Shown here in pieces: positions 37,343-51,734 of a stretch of DNA of 64,000 nucleotides. The notes beneath the pieces were generated by a model. The model was given only the letters and a program-made list of their open reading frames with translations. It did not search any database and was not told the origin of the DNA. Position 1 is the first letter of the stretch. Every line of letters begins with the position of its first letter. Source of the stretch: Antedon bifida (taxonomy: Eukaryota; Echinodermata; Crinoidea; Comatulida; Antedonidae); contig OY727103.1 in assembly GCA_963402885.1 (NCBI GenBank), positions 10,814,085 to 10,878,084 on the forward strand. Direction: 5' to 3'. Made by a program: the position numbers and the translations under genes.

Positions 37343-39214
37343 AAGTGCACAAAAGAACTCAAAATCGCATTTGGAGACGTTTTAGACCATTTTGAGCATT
37401 TCGAAAAAACTTTTCACTCAAAAACATCAAAGTGCATACAATAGCTTAATATAGTATTTGGAGACGTTTTAGACCATTTTGAGCATTTCGATAAAACTTT
37501 TCACACAAAACATTAAAGTGCACAAAATAGCTTCAAATCGCATTTGGAGACGTTTTAGACCATTTTTTGCATTTCGATGAAACTTGGTTACACAAAAACA
37601 TCAAAGTGCACAAAAGAGTTCCAAATCGCATTTGAGACGTTTTAGACCATTTTGTGCATTTCGAAAAAACTTTTCACACAAAAACATCAAAGTGCATACA
37701 ATAGCTTACTATCATATTTGGAGACGTTTTAGACCATTTTGTGCATTTCGATGAAACTTTTCACACAAAACATAAAAGTGCATAAAATAGCTTCAAATCG
37801 CATTTGGAGACGTTTTAGACCATTTTGTGCATTTCGATGAAACTTTTCACACAAAAACATCAAAGTGCATACAATAGCTTAATATCGTATTTGGAGACGT
37901 TTTAGACCATTTTGTGCATTTCGATGAAACTTTTCACACAAAACCATCAAAGTGCATAAAATATCTTCAAATCGCATTTGCAGACGTTTTAGACCATTTT
38001 GTGCATTTCGATGAAACTTAGTTACACAAAAACATCAAAGTGCTTAAAATCACATTTGAAACCGTTTTAGACCATTTCGAGCATTTCTATAAAACTTTTG
38101 ACACAAAACATCAAAGTGCACAAAAGAACTCAAAATCGCATTTGGAGACGTTTTAGACCATTTTGAGCATTTCGATGAAACTTGGTTACACAAAAACATC
38201 AAAGTGCACAAAAAAGTTCCAAATCGCATTTGGAGACGTTTTAGACCATTTTGTGCATTTCAAAAAAACTTTTCACACAAAAACATCAAAGTGCATACAA
38301 TAGCTTAATATCGTATTTGGAGACGTTTTAGACCATTTTGTGCATTTCGATGAAACTTTTCACACAAAACATCAAAGTGCACAAAATAGCTTCAAATCGC
38401 ATTTGGAGACGTTTTAGACCATTTTGTGCATTTCGATGAAACTTGATTACACAAAAACATCAAAGTGCTTAAAATCACATTTGAAACCGTTTTAGAACAT
38501 TTTGAGCATTTCGAAAAAACTTTTCAAACAAAAACATCAATGTGCATAAAACAGCTTATTATCGCATTTGGAGACGTTTTAGACCATTTTGTGCATTTCG
38601 ATGAAACTTTTCAAACAAAAACATCAATGTGCATACAACAGCTTATTATCGCATTTGGAGACGTTTTAGACCATTTTGTGCATTTCGAAAAAACTTTTCT
38701 CACAAAAACATCAAAGTGCATACAATAGCTTAATATCGTATTTGGAGACGTTTTAAACCATTTTGTGCATTTCGATGAAACTTTTCACACAAAACATAAA
38801 AGTGCACAAAATAGCTTCAAATCGCATTTGTAGACGTTTTAGACCATTTTGTGCATTTCGAAACAACTTTTCACACAAAAACATCAAAGTGCATACAATA
38901 GCTTAATATCATATTTGGAGACGTTTTAGACCATTTTGTGCATTTCGATGAAACTTTTCACACAAAACATAAAAGTGCATAAAATAGCTTCAAATCGCAT
39001 TTGGAGACGTTTTAGACCATTTTGTGCATTTCGATGAAACTTGGTTACACTAAAACATCAAAGTGCACAAAAGAGTTCCAAATCGCATTTGGAGACGTTT
39101 TAGACCATTTTGTGCATTTCAAAAAAACTTTTCACACAAAAACATCAAAGTGCATACAATAGCTTAATATCGTATTTGGAGACGTTTTAGACCATTTTGT
39201 GCATTTCGATGAAA
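37343..39214 (+). repeat. Internal part of U1, between block R and unit S1
   Basis: The segment begins with the gaactca E series, repeats the 37.1-37.4 kb run near 37.9-38.2 kb, and then jumps at about 38171 from gagcatttcgatgaaac into cttggttac and the aaaaaagttcc E form. The cttttcaaac pair and cttttctcac follow. It matches 46747-48614. Near 39215 it switches to ctttttacacaaaaacaac; the U2 counterpart makes that switch 251 bp later. Confidence 0.82.
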
Positions 39215-39528
39215 CTTTTTACACAAAAACAACAAAGTGCATACAATAGCTTAATATCGTATTTGGAGACGTTTTAGACCATTTTGTGCATTTCGATGAA
39301 ACTTTTCAAACAAAAACATCAATGTGCATACAACAGCTTATTATCGCATTTGGAGACGTTTTAGACCATTTTGTGCATTTCGAAAAAACTTTTCACACAA
39401 AAACATCAAAGTGCATACAATAGCTTAATATCGTATTTGGAGACGTTTTAGACCATTTTGTGCATTTCGATGAAACTTTTCACACAAAAACATAAAAGTG
39501 CATACAATAGCTTAATATCGTATTTGGA

Positions 39529-42500
39529 GGCGTTTTAGACCATTTTGTGCATTTCGATGAAACTTTTCACCCAAAACATAAAAGTGCACAAAATAGCTTC
39601 AAATCGCATTTGGAGACATTTTTGACCAATTTGTGCATTTCGATGAAACTTTTTACACAAAAACAACAAAGTGCATACAATAGCTTAATATTGTATTTGG
39701 AGACGTTTTAGACCATTTTGTGCATTTCGATGAAACTTTTCAAACAAAAACATCAATGTGCATACAACAGCTTATTATCGCATTTGGAGACGTTTTAGAC
39801 CATTTTGTGCATTTCGAAAAAACTTTTCACACAAAAACATCAAAGTGCATACAATAGCTTAATATCGTATTTGGAGACGTTTTAGACCATTTTGTGCATT
39901 TCGATGAAACTTTTCACACAAAACCATCAAAGTGCATAAAATATCTTCAAATCGCATTTGCAGACGTTTTAGACCATTTTGTGCATTTCGATGAAACTTA
40001 GTTACACAAAACATCAAAGTGCTTAAAATCACATTTGAAACCGTTTTAGACCATTTCGAGCATTTCTATAAAACTTTTGACACAAAACATCAAAATGCAC
40101 AAAAGAGCTCCAAATCGCATTTGGAGACGTTTTAGACCATTTTGAGCATTTCGAAAAAACTTTTCACTCAAAAACATCAAAGTGCATACAATAGCTTAAT
40201 ATAGTATTTGGAGACGTTTTAGACCATTTTGTGCATTTCGATGAAACTTTTCACACAAAACATCAAAGTGCACAAAATAGCTTCAAATCGCATTTGGAGA
40301 CGTTTTAGACCATTTTGTGCATTTCGATGAAACTTGATTACACAAAAACATCAAAGTGCTTAAAATCACATTTGAAACCGTTTTAGAACATTTTGAGCAT
40401 TTCGAAAAAACATGTTAACATAAAAACACCAAAGTGCTTAGAATAGCTTTAAAACGGATTTGGAGACGTTTTAGACCATTTTGTGCATTTCGATGAAACT
40501 TTTCACACAAAAACAACAAAGTGCATACAATATCTTAATATCGTATTTGGAGACGTTTTAGACCATTTTGTGCATTTCGATGAAACTTAGTTACACAAAA
40601 AAATCAAAGTGCTTAAAATCACATTTGAAACCGTTTTAGACCATTTCGATCATTTCTATAAAACTTTTGACACAAAACATCAAAGTGCACAAAAGAGCTC
40701 CAAATCGCATTTGGAGACGTTTTAGACCATTTTGTGCATTTCGAAAAAACTTTTCACACAAAAACATCAAAGTGCATACAATAGCTTAATATCGTATTTG
40801 GAGACGTTTTAGACCATTTTTTGCATTTCGATAAAACTTTTCACACAAAACATTAAAGTGCACAAAATAGCTTCAAATCGCATTTGGAGACGTTTTAGAC
40901 CATTTTGTGCATTTCGATGAAAATTGGTTACACAAAAACATCAAAGTGCACAAAAGAGTTCCAAATCGCATTTGGAGACGTTTTAGACCATTTTGTGCAT
41001 TTCGAAAAAACTTTTCACACAAAAACATCAAAGTGCATACAATAGCTTAATATCGTATTTGGAGACGTTTTAGACCATTTTGTGCATTTCGATGAAACTT
41101 TTCACACAAAACATAAAAGTGCACAAAATAGCTTCAAATCGCATTTGGAGACGTTTTAGACCATTTTGTGCATTTCGAAGAAACTTTTCACACAAAAACA
41201 ACAAAGTGCATACAATATCTTAATATCGTATTTGGAGACGTTTTAGACCACTTTGTGCATTTCGATGAAACTTTTCACACACAACATCAAAGTGCACAAA
41301 ATAGCTTCAAATCGCATTTGGAGACGTTTTAGACCATTTTGTGCGTTTTATTACACAAAACATCAAAGTGCACAAAATAGCTTAATATCGCATTTGGAGA
41401 CGTTTTAGACCATTTTGTGCATTTCAAAAAAACTTGATTACACAAAAATATCAAAGTGCTTAAAATCACATTTGAAACCGTTTTAGACCATTTTGAGCAT
41501 TTCGATAAAACTTTTCACACAAAAACAAAAAAGTGCATACAATAGCTTAATATCGTATTTGGAGACGTTTTAGACCATTTTGTGCATTTCGATGAAACTT
41601 TTCACACAAAAACATCAATGTTCATACAACAGCTTATTATCGTATTTGGAGACGTTTTAGACCATTTTGTGCGTTTCATTACACAAAACATCAAAGTGCA
41701 AAAAAGAGTTCCAAATCGCATTTGGAGACGTTTTAGACCATTTTGTGAATTTCGAAAAAACTTTTCACACAAAAATATCAAAGTGCTTAAAATCACATTT
41801 GAAACAGTTTTAGACCATTTTGAGCATTTCGATAAAACTTTTCACACAAAACATTAAAGTGCACAAAATAGCTTCAAATCGCATTTGGAGACGTTTTAGA
41901 CCATTTTGTGCATTTCGATGAAACTTGGTTACACATAAACATCAAAGTGCCCAAAAGAGTTCCAAATCGCATTTGCAGACGTTTTAGACCATTTTGTGCA
42001 TTTCGAAAAAACTTTTCAAACAAAAACATCAAAGTGCATACAATAGCTTAATATCGTATTTGGAGACGTTTTAGACCATTTTGTGCATTTCGATGAAACT
42101 TTTCACACAAAACATAAAAGTGCACAAAATAGCTTCAAATCGCATTTGTAGACGTTTTAGACCATTTTGTGCATTTCGAAAAAACTTTTCACACAAAAAC
42201 ATCAAAGTGCATACAATAGCTTAATATCGTATTTGGAGACGTTTTAGACCATTTTGTGCATTTCGATGAAACTTTTCACCCAAAACATAAAAGTGCACAA
42301 AATAGCTTCAAATCGCATTTGGAGACATTTTAGACAATTTTGTGCATTTCGATGAAACTTTTCACACAAAAACATCAAAGTGCATACAATAGCTTAATAT
42401 CGTACTTGGAGACGTTTTAGACCATTTTGTGCATTTCAATGAAACTTTTCACACAAAACAACAAAGTGCACAAAATAGCTTCAAATCGCATTTGGAGACG

Positions 42501-43692
42501 TTTTAGACCATTTTGTGCATTTCGAAAAAACTTGATTACACAAAAATATCAAAGTGCTTAAAATCACATTTGAAACCGTTTTAGACCATTTTGAGCATTT
42601 CGATAAAACTTTTCACACAAAACATTAAAGTGCACAAAATAGCTTCAAATCGCATTTGGAGACGTTTTAGACCATTTTTTGCATTTCGATGAAACTTGGT
42701 TACACAAAAACATCAAAGTGCACAAAAGAACTCAAAATCGCATTTGGAGACGTTTTAGACCATTTTGAGCATTTCGAAAAAACTTTTCACTCAAAAACAT
42801 CAAAGTGCATACAATAGCTTAATATAGTATTTGGAGACGTTTTAGACCATTTTGAGCATTTCGATAAAACTTTTCACACAAAACATTAAAGTGCACAGAA
42901 TAGCTTCAAATCGCATTTGGAGACGTTTTAGACCATTTTGTGCATTTCGATGAAATTTGGTTACACAAAAACATCAAAGTGCACAAAAGAGTTCCAAATC
43001 GCATTTGAGACGTTTTAGACCATTTTGTGCATTTCGAAAAAACTTTTCACACAAAAACATCAAAGTGCATACAATAGCTTACTATCATATTTGGAGACGT
43101 TTTAGACCATTTTGTGCATTTCGATGAAACTTTTCACACAAAACATAAAAGTGCATAAAATAGCTTCAAATCGCATTTGGAGACGTTTTAGACCATTTTG
43201 TGCATTTCGATGAAACTTTTCACACAAAAACATCAAAGTGCATACAATAGCTTAATATCGTATTTGGAGACGTTTTAGACCATTTTGTGCATTTCGATGA
43301 AACTTTTCACACAAAACCATCAAAGTGCATAAAATATCTTCAAATCGCATTTGCAGACGTTTTAGACCATTTTGTGCATTTCGATGAAACTTAGTTACAC
43401 AAAAACATCAAAGTGCTTAAAATCACATTTGAAACCGTTTTAGACCATTTCGAGCATTTCTATAAAACTTTTGACACAAAACATCAAAGTGCACAAAAGA
43501 ACTCAAAATCGCATTTGGAGACGTTTTAGACCATTTTGAGCATTTCGAAAAAACTTTTCACTCAAAAACATCAAAGTGCATACAATAGCTTAATATAGTA
43601 TTTGGAGACGTTTTAGACCATTTTGAGCATTTCGATAAAACTTTTCACACAAAACATTAAAGTGCACAAAATAGCTTCAAATCGCATTTGGA
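39529..43692 (+). repeat. Super-unit S, copy 1 (4,164 bp)
   Basis: S starts at the ggaggcg monomer and ends in tttgga of a class A monomer. It holds the ttgtatttgg variant (39691), one class G monomer (40412), the gaaaattgg E form, the short monomers, a block P-like part from about 41623, and the 42.7-43.7 kb series. Copies 2 and 3 are at 49180-53930 and 53931-58093. Private differences of copy 1 include gtacttgg (near 42403) and ccattttttgc near 42671. Confidence 0.88.
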
Positions 43693-46600
43693 GACGTTTT
43701 AGACCATTTTGTGCATTTCGATGAAACTTGGTTACACAAAAACATCAAAGTGCACAAAAGAGTTCCAAATCGCATTTGAGACGTTTTAGACCATTTTGTG
43801 CATTTCGAAAAAACTTTTCACACAAAAACATCAAAGTGCATACAATAGCTTACTATCATATTTGGAGACGTTTTAGACCATTTTGTGCATTTCGATGAAA
43901 CTTTTCACACAAAACATAAAAGTGCATAAAATAGCTTCAAATCGCATTTGGAGACGTTTTAGACCATTTTGTGCATTTCGATGAAACTTGGTTACACTAA
44001 AACATCAAAGTGCACAAAAGAGTTCCAAATCGCATTTGGAGACGTTTTAGACCATTTTGTGCATTTCAAAAAAACTTTTCACACAAAAACATCAAAGTGC
44101 ATACAATAGCTTAATATCGTATTTGGAGACGTTTTAGACCATTTTGTGCATTTCGATGAAACTTTTCACACAAAACATCAAAGTGCACAAAATAGCTTCA
44201 AATCGCATTTGGAGACGTTTTAGACCATTTTGTGCATTTCGATGAAACTTGATTACACAAAAACATCAAAGTGCTTAAAATCACATTTGAAACCGTTTTA
44301 GAACATTTTGAGCATTTCGAAAAAACTTTTCAAACAAAAACATCAATGTGCATAAAACAGCTTATTATCGCATTTGGAGACGTTTTAGACCATTTTGTGC
44401 ATTTCGATGAAACTTTTCAAACAAAAACATCAATGTGCATACAACAGCTTATTATCGCATTTGGAGACGTTTTAGACCATTTTGTGCATTTCGAATAAAC
44501 TTTTCACACAAAAACATCAAAGTGCATACAATAGCTTAATATCGTATTTGGAGACGTTTTAAACCATTTTGTGCATTTCGATGAAACTTTTCACACAAAA
44601 CATAAAAGTGCACAAAATAGCTTCAAATCGCATTTGTAGACGTTTTAGACCATTTTGTGCATTTCGAAACAACTTTTCACACAAAAACATCAAAGTGCAT
44701 ACAATAGCTTAATATCGTATTTGGAGACGTTTTAGACCATTTTGTGCATTTCGATGAAACTTTTCACCCAAAACATAAAAGTGCACAAAATAGCTTCAAA
44801 TCGCATTTGGAGACATTTTTGACAAATTTGTGCATTTCGATAAAACTTTTTACACAAAAACAACAAAGTGCATACAATAGCTTAATATCGTATTTGGAGA
44901 CGTTTTAGACCATTTTGTGCATTTCGATGAAACTTTTCAAACAAAAACATCAATGTGCATACAACAGCTTATTATCGCATTTGGAGACGTTTTAGACCAT
45001 TTTGTGCATTTCGAAAAAACTTTTCACACAAAAAAATCAAAGTGCATACAATAGCTTAATATCGTATTTGGAGACGTTTTAGACCATTTTGTGCATTTCG
45101 ATGAAACTTTTCACACAAAACCATCAAAGTGCATAAAATAGCTTCAAATCGCATTTGCAGACGTTTTAGACCATTTTGTGCATTTCGATGAAACTTAGTT
45201 ACACAAAAACATCAAAGTGCTCAAAATCACATTTGAAACCGTTTTAGACCATTTCGAGCATTTCTATAAAACTTTTGACACAAAACATCAAAATGCACAA
45301 AATAGCTTCAAATCGCATTTGGAGACGTTTTAGACCATTTTGTGCATTTCGAAGAAACTTTTCACACAAAAACAACAAAGTGCATACAATATCTTAATAT
45401 CGTATTTGGAGACGTTTTAGACCACTTTGTGCATTTCGATGAAACTTTTCACACACAACATCAAAGTGCACAAAATAGCTTCAAATCGCATTTGGAGACG
45501 TTTTAGACCATTTTGTGCGTTTTATTACACAAAACATCAAAGTGCACAAAATAGCTTAATATCGCATTTGGAGACGTTTTAGACCATTTTGTGCATTTCG
45601 ATGAAAATTGGTTACACAAAAACATCAAAGTGCACAAAAGAGTTCCAAATCGCATTTGGAGACGTTTTAGACCATTTTGTGCATTTCGAAAAAACTTTTC
45701 ACACAAAAACATAAAAGTGCATACAATAGCTTAATATCGTATTTGGAGGCGTTTTAGACCATTTTGTGCATTTCGATGAAACTTTTCACCCAAAACATAA
45801 AAGTGCACAAAATAGCTTCAAATCGCATTTGGAGACATTTTTGACCAATTTGTGCATTTCGATGAAACTTTTTACACAAAAACAACAAAGTGCATACAAT
45901 AGCTTAATATCGTATTTGGAGACGTTTTAGACCATTTTGTGCATTTCGATGAAACTTTTCAAACAAAAACATCAATGTGCATACAACAGCTTATTATCGC
46001 ATTTGGAGACGTTTTAGACCATTTTGTGCATTTCGAAAAAACTTTTCACACAAAAACATTAAAGTGCATACAATAGCTTAATATCGTATTTGGAGACGTT
46101 TTAGACCATTTTGTGCATTTCGATGAAACTTTTCACACAAAAACATAAAAGTGCATACAATAGCTTAATATCGTATTTGGAGGCGTTTTAGACCATTTTG
46201 TGCATTTCGATGAAACTTTTCACCCAAAACATAAAAGTGCACAAAATAGCTTCAAATCGCATTTGGAGACATTTTTGACCAATTTGTGCATTTCGATGAA
46301 ACTTTTTACACAAAAACAACAAAGTGCATACAATAGCTTAATATCGTATTTGGAGACGTTTTAGACCATTTTGTGCATTTCGATGAAACTTTTCAAACAA
46401 AAACATCAATGTGCATACAACAGCTTATTATCGCATTTGGAGACGTTTTAGACCATTTTGTGCATTTCGAAAAAACTTTTCACACAAAAACATCAAAGTG
46501 CATACAATAGCTTAATATCGTATTTGGAGACGTTTTAGACCATTTTGTGCATTTCGATGAAACTTTTCACACAAAACCATCAAAGTGCATAAAATATCTT

Positions 46601-49179
46601 CAAATCGCATTTGCAGACGTTTTAGACCATTTTGTGCATTTCGATGAAACTTAGTTACACAAAAACATCAAAGTGCTTAAAATCACATTTGAAACCGTTT
46701 TAGACCATTTCGAGCATTTCTATAAAACTTTTGACACAAAACATCAAAGTGCACAAAAGAACTCAAAATCGCATTTGGAGACGTTTTAGACCATTTTGAG
46801 CATTTCGAAAAAACTTTTCACTCAAAAACATCAAAGTGCATACAATAGCTTAATATAGTATTTGGAGACGTTTTAGACCATTTTGAGCATTTCGATAAAA
46901 CTTTTCACACAAAACATTAAAGTGCACAAAATAGCTTCAAATCGCATTTGGAGACGTTTTAGACCATTTTGTGCATTTCGATGAAACTTGGTTACACAAA
47001 AACATCAAAGTGCACAAAAGAGTTCCAAATCGCATTTGAGACGTTTTAGACCATTTTGTGCATTTCGAAAAAACTTTTCACACAAAAACATCAAAGTGCA
47101 TACAATAGCTTACTATCATATTTGGAGACGTTTTAGACCATTTTGTGCATTTCGATGAAACTTTTCACACAAAAAAAGTGCATAAAATAGCTTCAAATCG
47201 CATTTGGAGACGTTTTAGACCATTTTGTGCATTTCGATGAAACTTTTCACACAAAAACATCAAAGTGCATACAATAGCTTAATATCGTATTTGGAGACGT
47301 TTTAGACCATTTTGTGCATTTCGATGAAACTTTTCACACAAAACCATCAAAGTGCATAAAATATCTTCAAATCGCATTTGCAGACGTTTTAGACCATTTT
47401 GTGCATTTCGATGAAACTTAGTTACACAAAAACATCAAAGTGCTTAAAATCACATTTGAAACCGTTTTAGACCATTTCGAGCATTTCTATAAAACTTTTG
47501 ACACAAAACATCAAAGTGCACAAAAGAACTCAAAATCGCATTTGGAGACGTTTTAGACCATTTTGAGCATTTCGATGAAACTTGGTTACACGAAAACATC
47601 AAAGTGCACAAAAAAGTTCCAAATCGCATTTGGAGACGTTTTAGACCATTTTGTGCATTTCAAAAAAACTTTTCACACAAAAACATCAAAGTGCCTACAA
47701 TAGCTTAATATCGTATTTGGAGACGTTTTAGACCATTTTGTGCATTTCGATGAAACTTTTCACACAAAACATCAAAGTGCACAAAATAGCTTCAAATCGC
47801 ATTTGGAGACGTTTTAGACCATTTTGTGCATTTCGATGAAACTTGATTACACAAAAACATCAAAGTGCTTAAAATCACATTTGAAACCGTTTTAGAACAT
47901 TTTGAGCATTTCGAAAAAACTTTTCAAACAAAAACATCAATGTGCATAAAACAGCTTATTATCGCATTTGGAGACGTTTTAGACCATTTTGTGCATTTCG
48001 ATGAAACTTTTCAAACAAAAACATCAATGTGCATACAACAGCTTATTATCGCATTTGGAGACGTTTTAGACCATTTTGTGCATTTCGAAAAAACTTTTCT
48101 CACAAAAACATCAAAGTGCATACAATAGCTTAATATCGTATTTGGAGACGTTTTAAACCATTTTGTGCATTTCGATGAAACTTTTCACACAAAACATAAA
48201 AGTGCACAAAATAGCTTCAAATCGCATTTGTAGACGTTTTAGACCATTTTGTGCATTTCGAAACAACTTTTCACACAAAAACATCAAAGTGCATACAATA
48301 GCTTAATATCATATTTGGAGACGTTTTAGACCATTTTGTGCATTTCGATGAAACTTTTCACACAAAACATAAAAGTGCATAAAATAGCTTCAAATCGCAT
48401 TTGGAGACGTTTTAGACCATTTTGTGCATTTCGATGAAACTTGGTTACACTAAAACATCAAAGTGCACAAAAGAGTTCCAAATCGCATTTGGAGACGTTT
48501 TAGACCATTTTGTGCATTTCAAAAAAACTTTTCACACAAAAACATCAAAGTGCATACAATAGCTTAATATCGTATTTGGAGACGTTTTAGACCATTTTGT
48601 GCATTTCGATGAAACTTTTCACACAAAACATCAAAGTGCACAAAATAGCTTCAAATCGCATTTGGAGACGTTTTAGACCATTTTGTGCATTTCGATGAAA
48701 CTTGATTACACAAAAACATCAAAGTGCTTAAAATCACATTTGAAACCTTTTTAGAACATTTTGAGCATTTCGAAAAAACTTTTCAAACAAAAACATCAAT
48801 GTGCATAAAACAGCTTATTATCGCATTTGGAGACGTTTTAGACCATTTTGTGCATTTCGATGAAACTTTTTACACAAAAACAACAAAGTGCATACAATAG
48901 CTTAATATCGTATTTGGAGACGTTTTAGACCATTTTGTGCATTTCGATGAAACTTTTCAAACAAAAACATCAATGTGCATACAACAGCTTATTATCGCAT
49001 TTGGAGACGTTTTAGACCATTTTGTGCATTTCGAAAAAACTTTTCACACAAAAACATCAAAGTGCATACAATAGCTTAATATCGTATTTGGAGACGTTTT
49101 AGACCATTTTGTGCATTTCGATGAAACTTTTCACACAAAAACATAAAAGTGCATACAATAGCTTAATATCGTATTTGGA
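43693..49179 (+). repeat. Segment between S copies 1 and 2
   Basis: 43693-46746 matches 9967-13020 and, from 43811, 34407-37342. 46747-48614 matches 37343-39214. 48615-48865 is an extra 251 bp absent from U1 that repeats the cacatcaaag / D / cttttcaaac monomers. 48866-49179 matches 39215-39528. A 4 bp deletion near 47172 leaves cacacaaaaaaagtgc. No unrelated sequence is present. Confidence 0.84.
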
Positions 49180-50569
49180 GGCGTTTTAGACCATTTTGTG
49201 CATTTCGATGAAACTTTTCACCCAAAACATAAAAGTGCACAAAATAGCTTCAAATCGCATTTGGAGACATTTTTGACCAATTTGTGCATTTCGATGAAAC
49301 TTTTTACACAAAAACAACAAAGTGCATACAATAGCTTAATATTGTATTTGGAGACGTTTTAGACCATTTTGTGCATTTCGATGAAACTTTTCAAACAAAA
49401 ACATCAATGTGCATACAACAGCTTATTATCGCATTTGGAGACGTTTTAGACCATTTTGTGCATTTCGAAAAAACTTTTCACACAAAAACATCAAAGTGCA
49501 TACAATAGCTTAATATCGTATTTGGAGACGTTTTAGACCATTTTGTGCATTTCGATGAAACTTTTCACACAAAACCATCAAAGTGCATAAAATATCTTCA
49601 AATCGCATTTGCAGACGTTTTAGACCATTTTGTGCATTTCGATGAAACTTAGTTACACAAAACATCAAAGTGCTTAAAATCACATTTGAAACCGTTTTAG
49701 ACCATTTCGAGCATTTCTATAAAACTTTTGACACAAAACATCAAAATAAACAAAAGAGCTCCAAATCGCATTTGGAGACGTTTTAGACCATTTTGAGCAT
49801 TTCGAAAAAACTTTTCACTCAAAAACATCAAAGTGCATACAATAGCTTAATATAGTATTTGGAGACGTTTTAGACCATTTTGTGCATTTCGATGAAACTT
49901 TTCACACAAAACATCAAAGTGCACAAAATAGCTTCAAATCGCATTTGGAGACGTTTTAGACCATTTTGTGCATTTCGATGAAACTTGATTACACAAAAAC
50001 ATCAAAGTGCTTAAAATCACATTTGAAACCGTTTTAGAACATTTTGAGCATTTCGAAAAAACATGTTAACATAAAAACACCAAAGTGCTTAGAATAGCTT
50101 TAAAACGGATTTGGAGACGTTTTAGACCATTTTGTGCATTTCGATGAAACTTTTCACACAAAAACAACAAAGTGCATACAATATCTTAATATCGTATTTG
50201 GAGACGTTTTAGACCATTTTGTGCATTTCGATGAAACTTAGTTACACAAAAAAATCAAAGTGCTTAAAATCACATTTGAAACCGTTTTAGACCATTTCGA
50301 TCATTTCTATAAAACTTTTGACACAAAACATCAAAGTGCACAAAAGAGCTCCAAATCGCATTTGGAGACGTTTTAGACCATTTTGTGCATTTCGAAAAAA
50401 CTTTTCACACAAAAACATCAAAGTGCATACAATAGCTTAATATCGTATTTGGAGACGTTTTAGACCATTTTTTGCATTTCGATAAAACTTTTCACACAAA
50501 ACATTAAAGTGCACAAAATAGCTTCAAATCGCATTTGGAGACGTTTTAGACCATTTTGTGCATTTCGAT

Positions 50570-51091
50570 GAAAATTGGTTACACAAAAACATCAAAGTGC
50601 ACAAAAGAGTTCCAAATCGCATTTGGAGACGTTTTAGACCATTTTGTGCATTTCGAAAAAACTTTTCACACAAAAACATCAAAGTGCATACAATAGCTTA
50701 ATATCGTATTTGGAGACGTTTTAGACCATTTTGTGCATTTCGATGAAACTTTTCACACAAAACATAAAAGTGCACAAAATAGCTTCAAATCGCATTTGGA
50801 GACGTTTTAGACCATTTTGTGCATTTCGATGAAAATTGGTTACACAAAAACATCAAAGTGCACAAAAGAGTTCCAAATCGCATTTGGAGACGTTTTAGAC
50901 CATTTTGTGCATTTCGAAAAAACTTTTCACACAAAAACATCAAAGTGCATACAATAGCTTAATATCGTATTTGGAGACGTTTTAGACCATTTTGTGCATT
51001 TCGATGAAACTTTTCACACAAAACATAAAAGTGCACAAAATAGCTTCAAATCGCATTTGGAGACGTTTTAGACCATTTTGTGCATTTCGAA
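50570..51091 (+). repeat. 261 bp 3-mer tandem duplication
   Basis: Units 50570-50830 and 50831-51091 each hold E with gaaaattggttac (88 bp), B (87 bp) and A (86 bp), which sum to 261. S copies 1 and 3 have a single copy. The exit at about 51091 into cgaagaaac marks the return to the common order. Confidence 0.92.
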
Positions 51092-51734
51092 GAAACTTTT
51101 CACACAAAAACAACAAAGTGCATACAATATCTTAATATCGTATTTGGAGACGTTTTAGACCACTTTGTGCATTTCGATGAAACTTTTCACACACAACATC
51201 AAAGTGCACAAAATAGCTTCAAATCGCATTTGGAGACGTTTTAGACCATTTTGTGCGTTTTATTACACAAAACATCAAAGTGCACAAAATAGCTTAATAT
51301 CGCATTTGGAGACGTTTTAGACCATTTTGTGCATTTCGAAAAAACTTGATTACACAAAAATATCAAAGTGCTTAAAATCACATTTGAAACCGTTTTAGAC
51401 CATTTTGTGCATTTCAAAAAAACTTTTCACACAAAAACATCAAAGTGCATACAATATCTTAATATCGTATTTGGAGACGTTTTAGACCACTTTGTGCATT
51501 TCGATGAAACTTTTCACACACAACATCAAAGTGCACAAAATAGCTTCAAATCGCATTTGGAGACGTTTTAGACCATTTTGTGCGTTTTATTACACAAAAC
51601 ATCAAAGTGCACAAAATAGCTTAATATCGCATTTGGAGACGTTTTAGACCATTTTGTGCATTTCGAAAAAACTTGATTACACAAAAATATCAAAGTGCTT
51701 AAAATCACATTTGAAACCGTTTTAGACCATTTTG
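51081..51734 (+). repeat. 327 bp 4-mer tandem duplication
   Basis: Units 51081-51407 and 51408-51734 each hold the atatctt B, an A, a 76 bp gcgttttattacac monomer and a 78 bp D monomer (87+86+76+78=327). The ccactttgtgc marker appears at 51161 and 51488. The second unit starts with gcatttcaaaaaaac and acatc in place of gcatttcgaagaaac and acaac, so the join used a slightly different donor monomer. Confidence 0.9.

Larger units (their letters stand above)
34407..43810 (+). repeat. Super-unit U1, about 9.4 kb
   Basis: U1 is followed directly by U2 (43811-53930). The offset is 9404 at 34407-37700, 9400 after a 4 bp deletion in U2 (near 47172), 9651 from 39215 after a 251 bp gain in U2, 9912 after a 261 bp gain and 10238 after a 327 bp gain with a 1 bp loss. 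Every offset step is explained by a visible local change. This makes U1/U2 a true tandem duplication and not a chance similarity. Confidence 0.85.
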
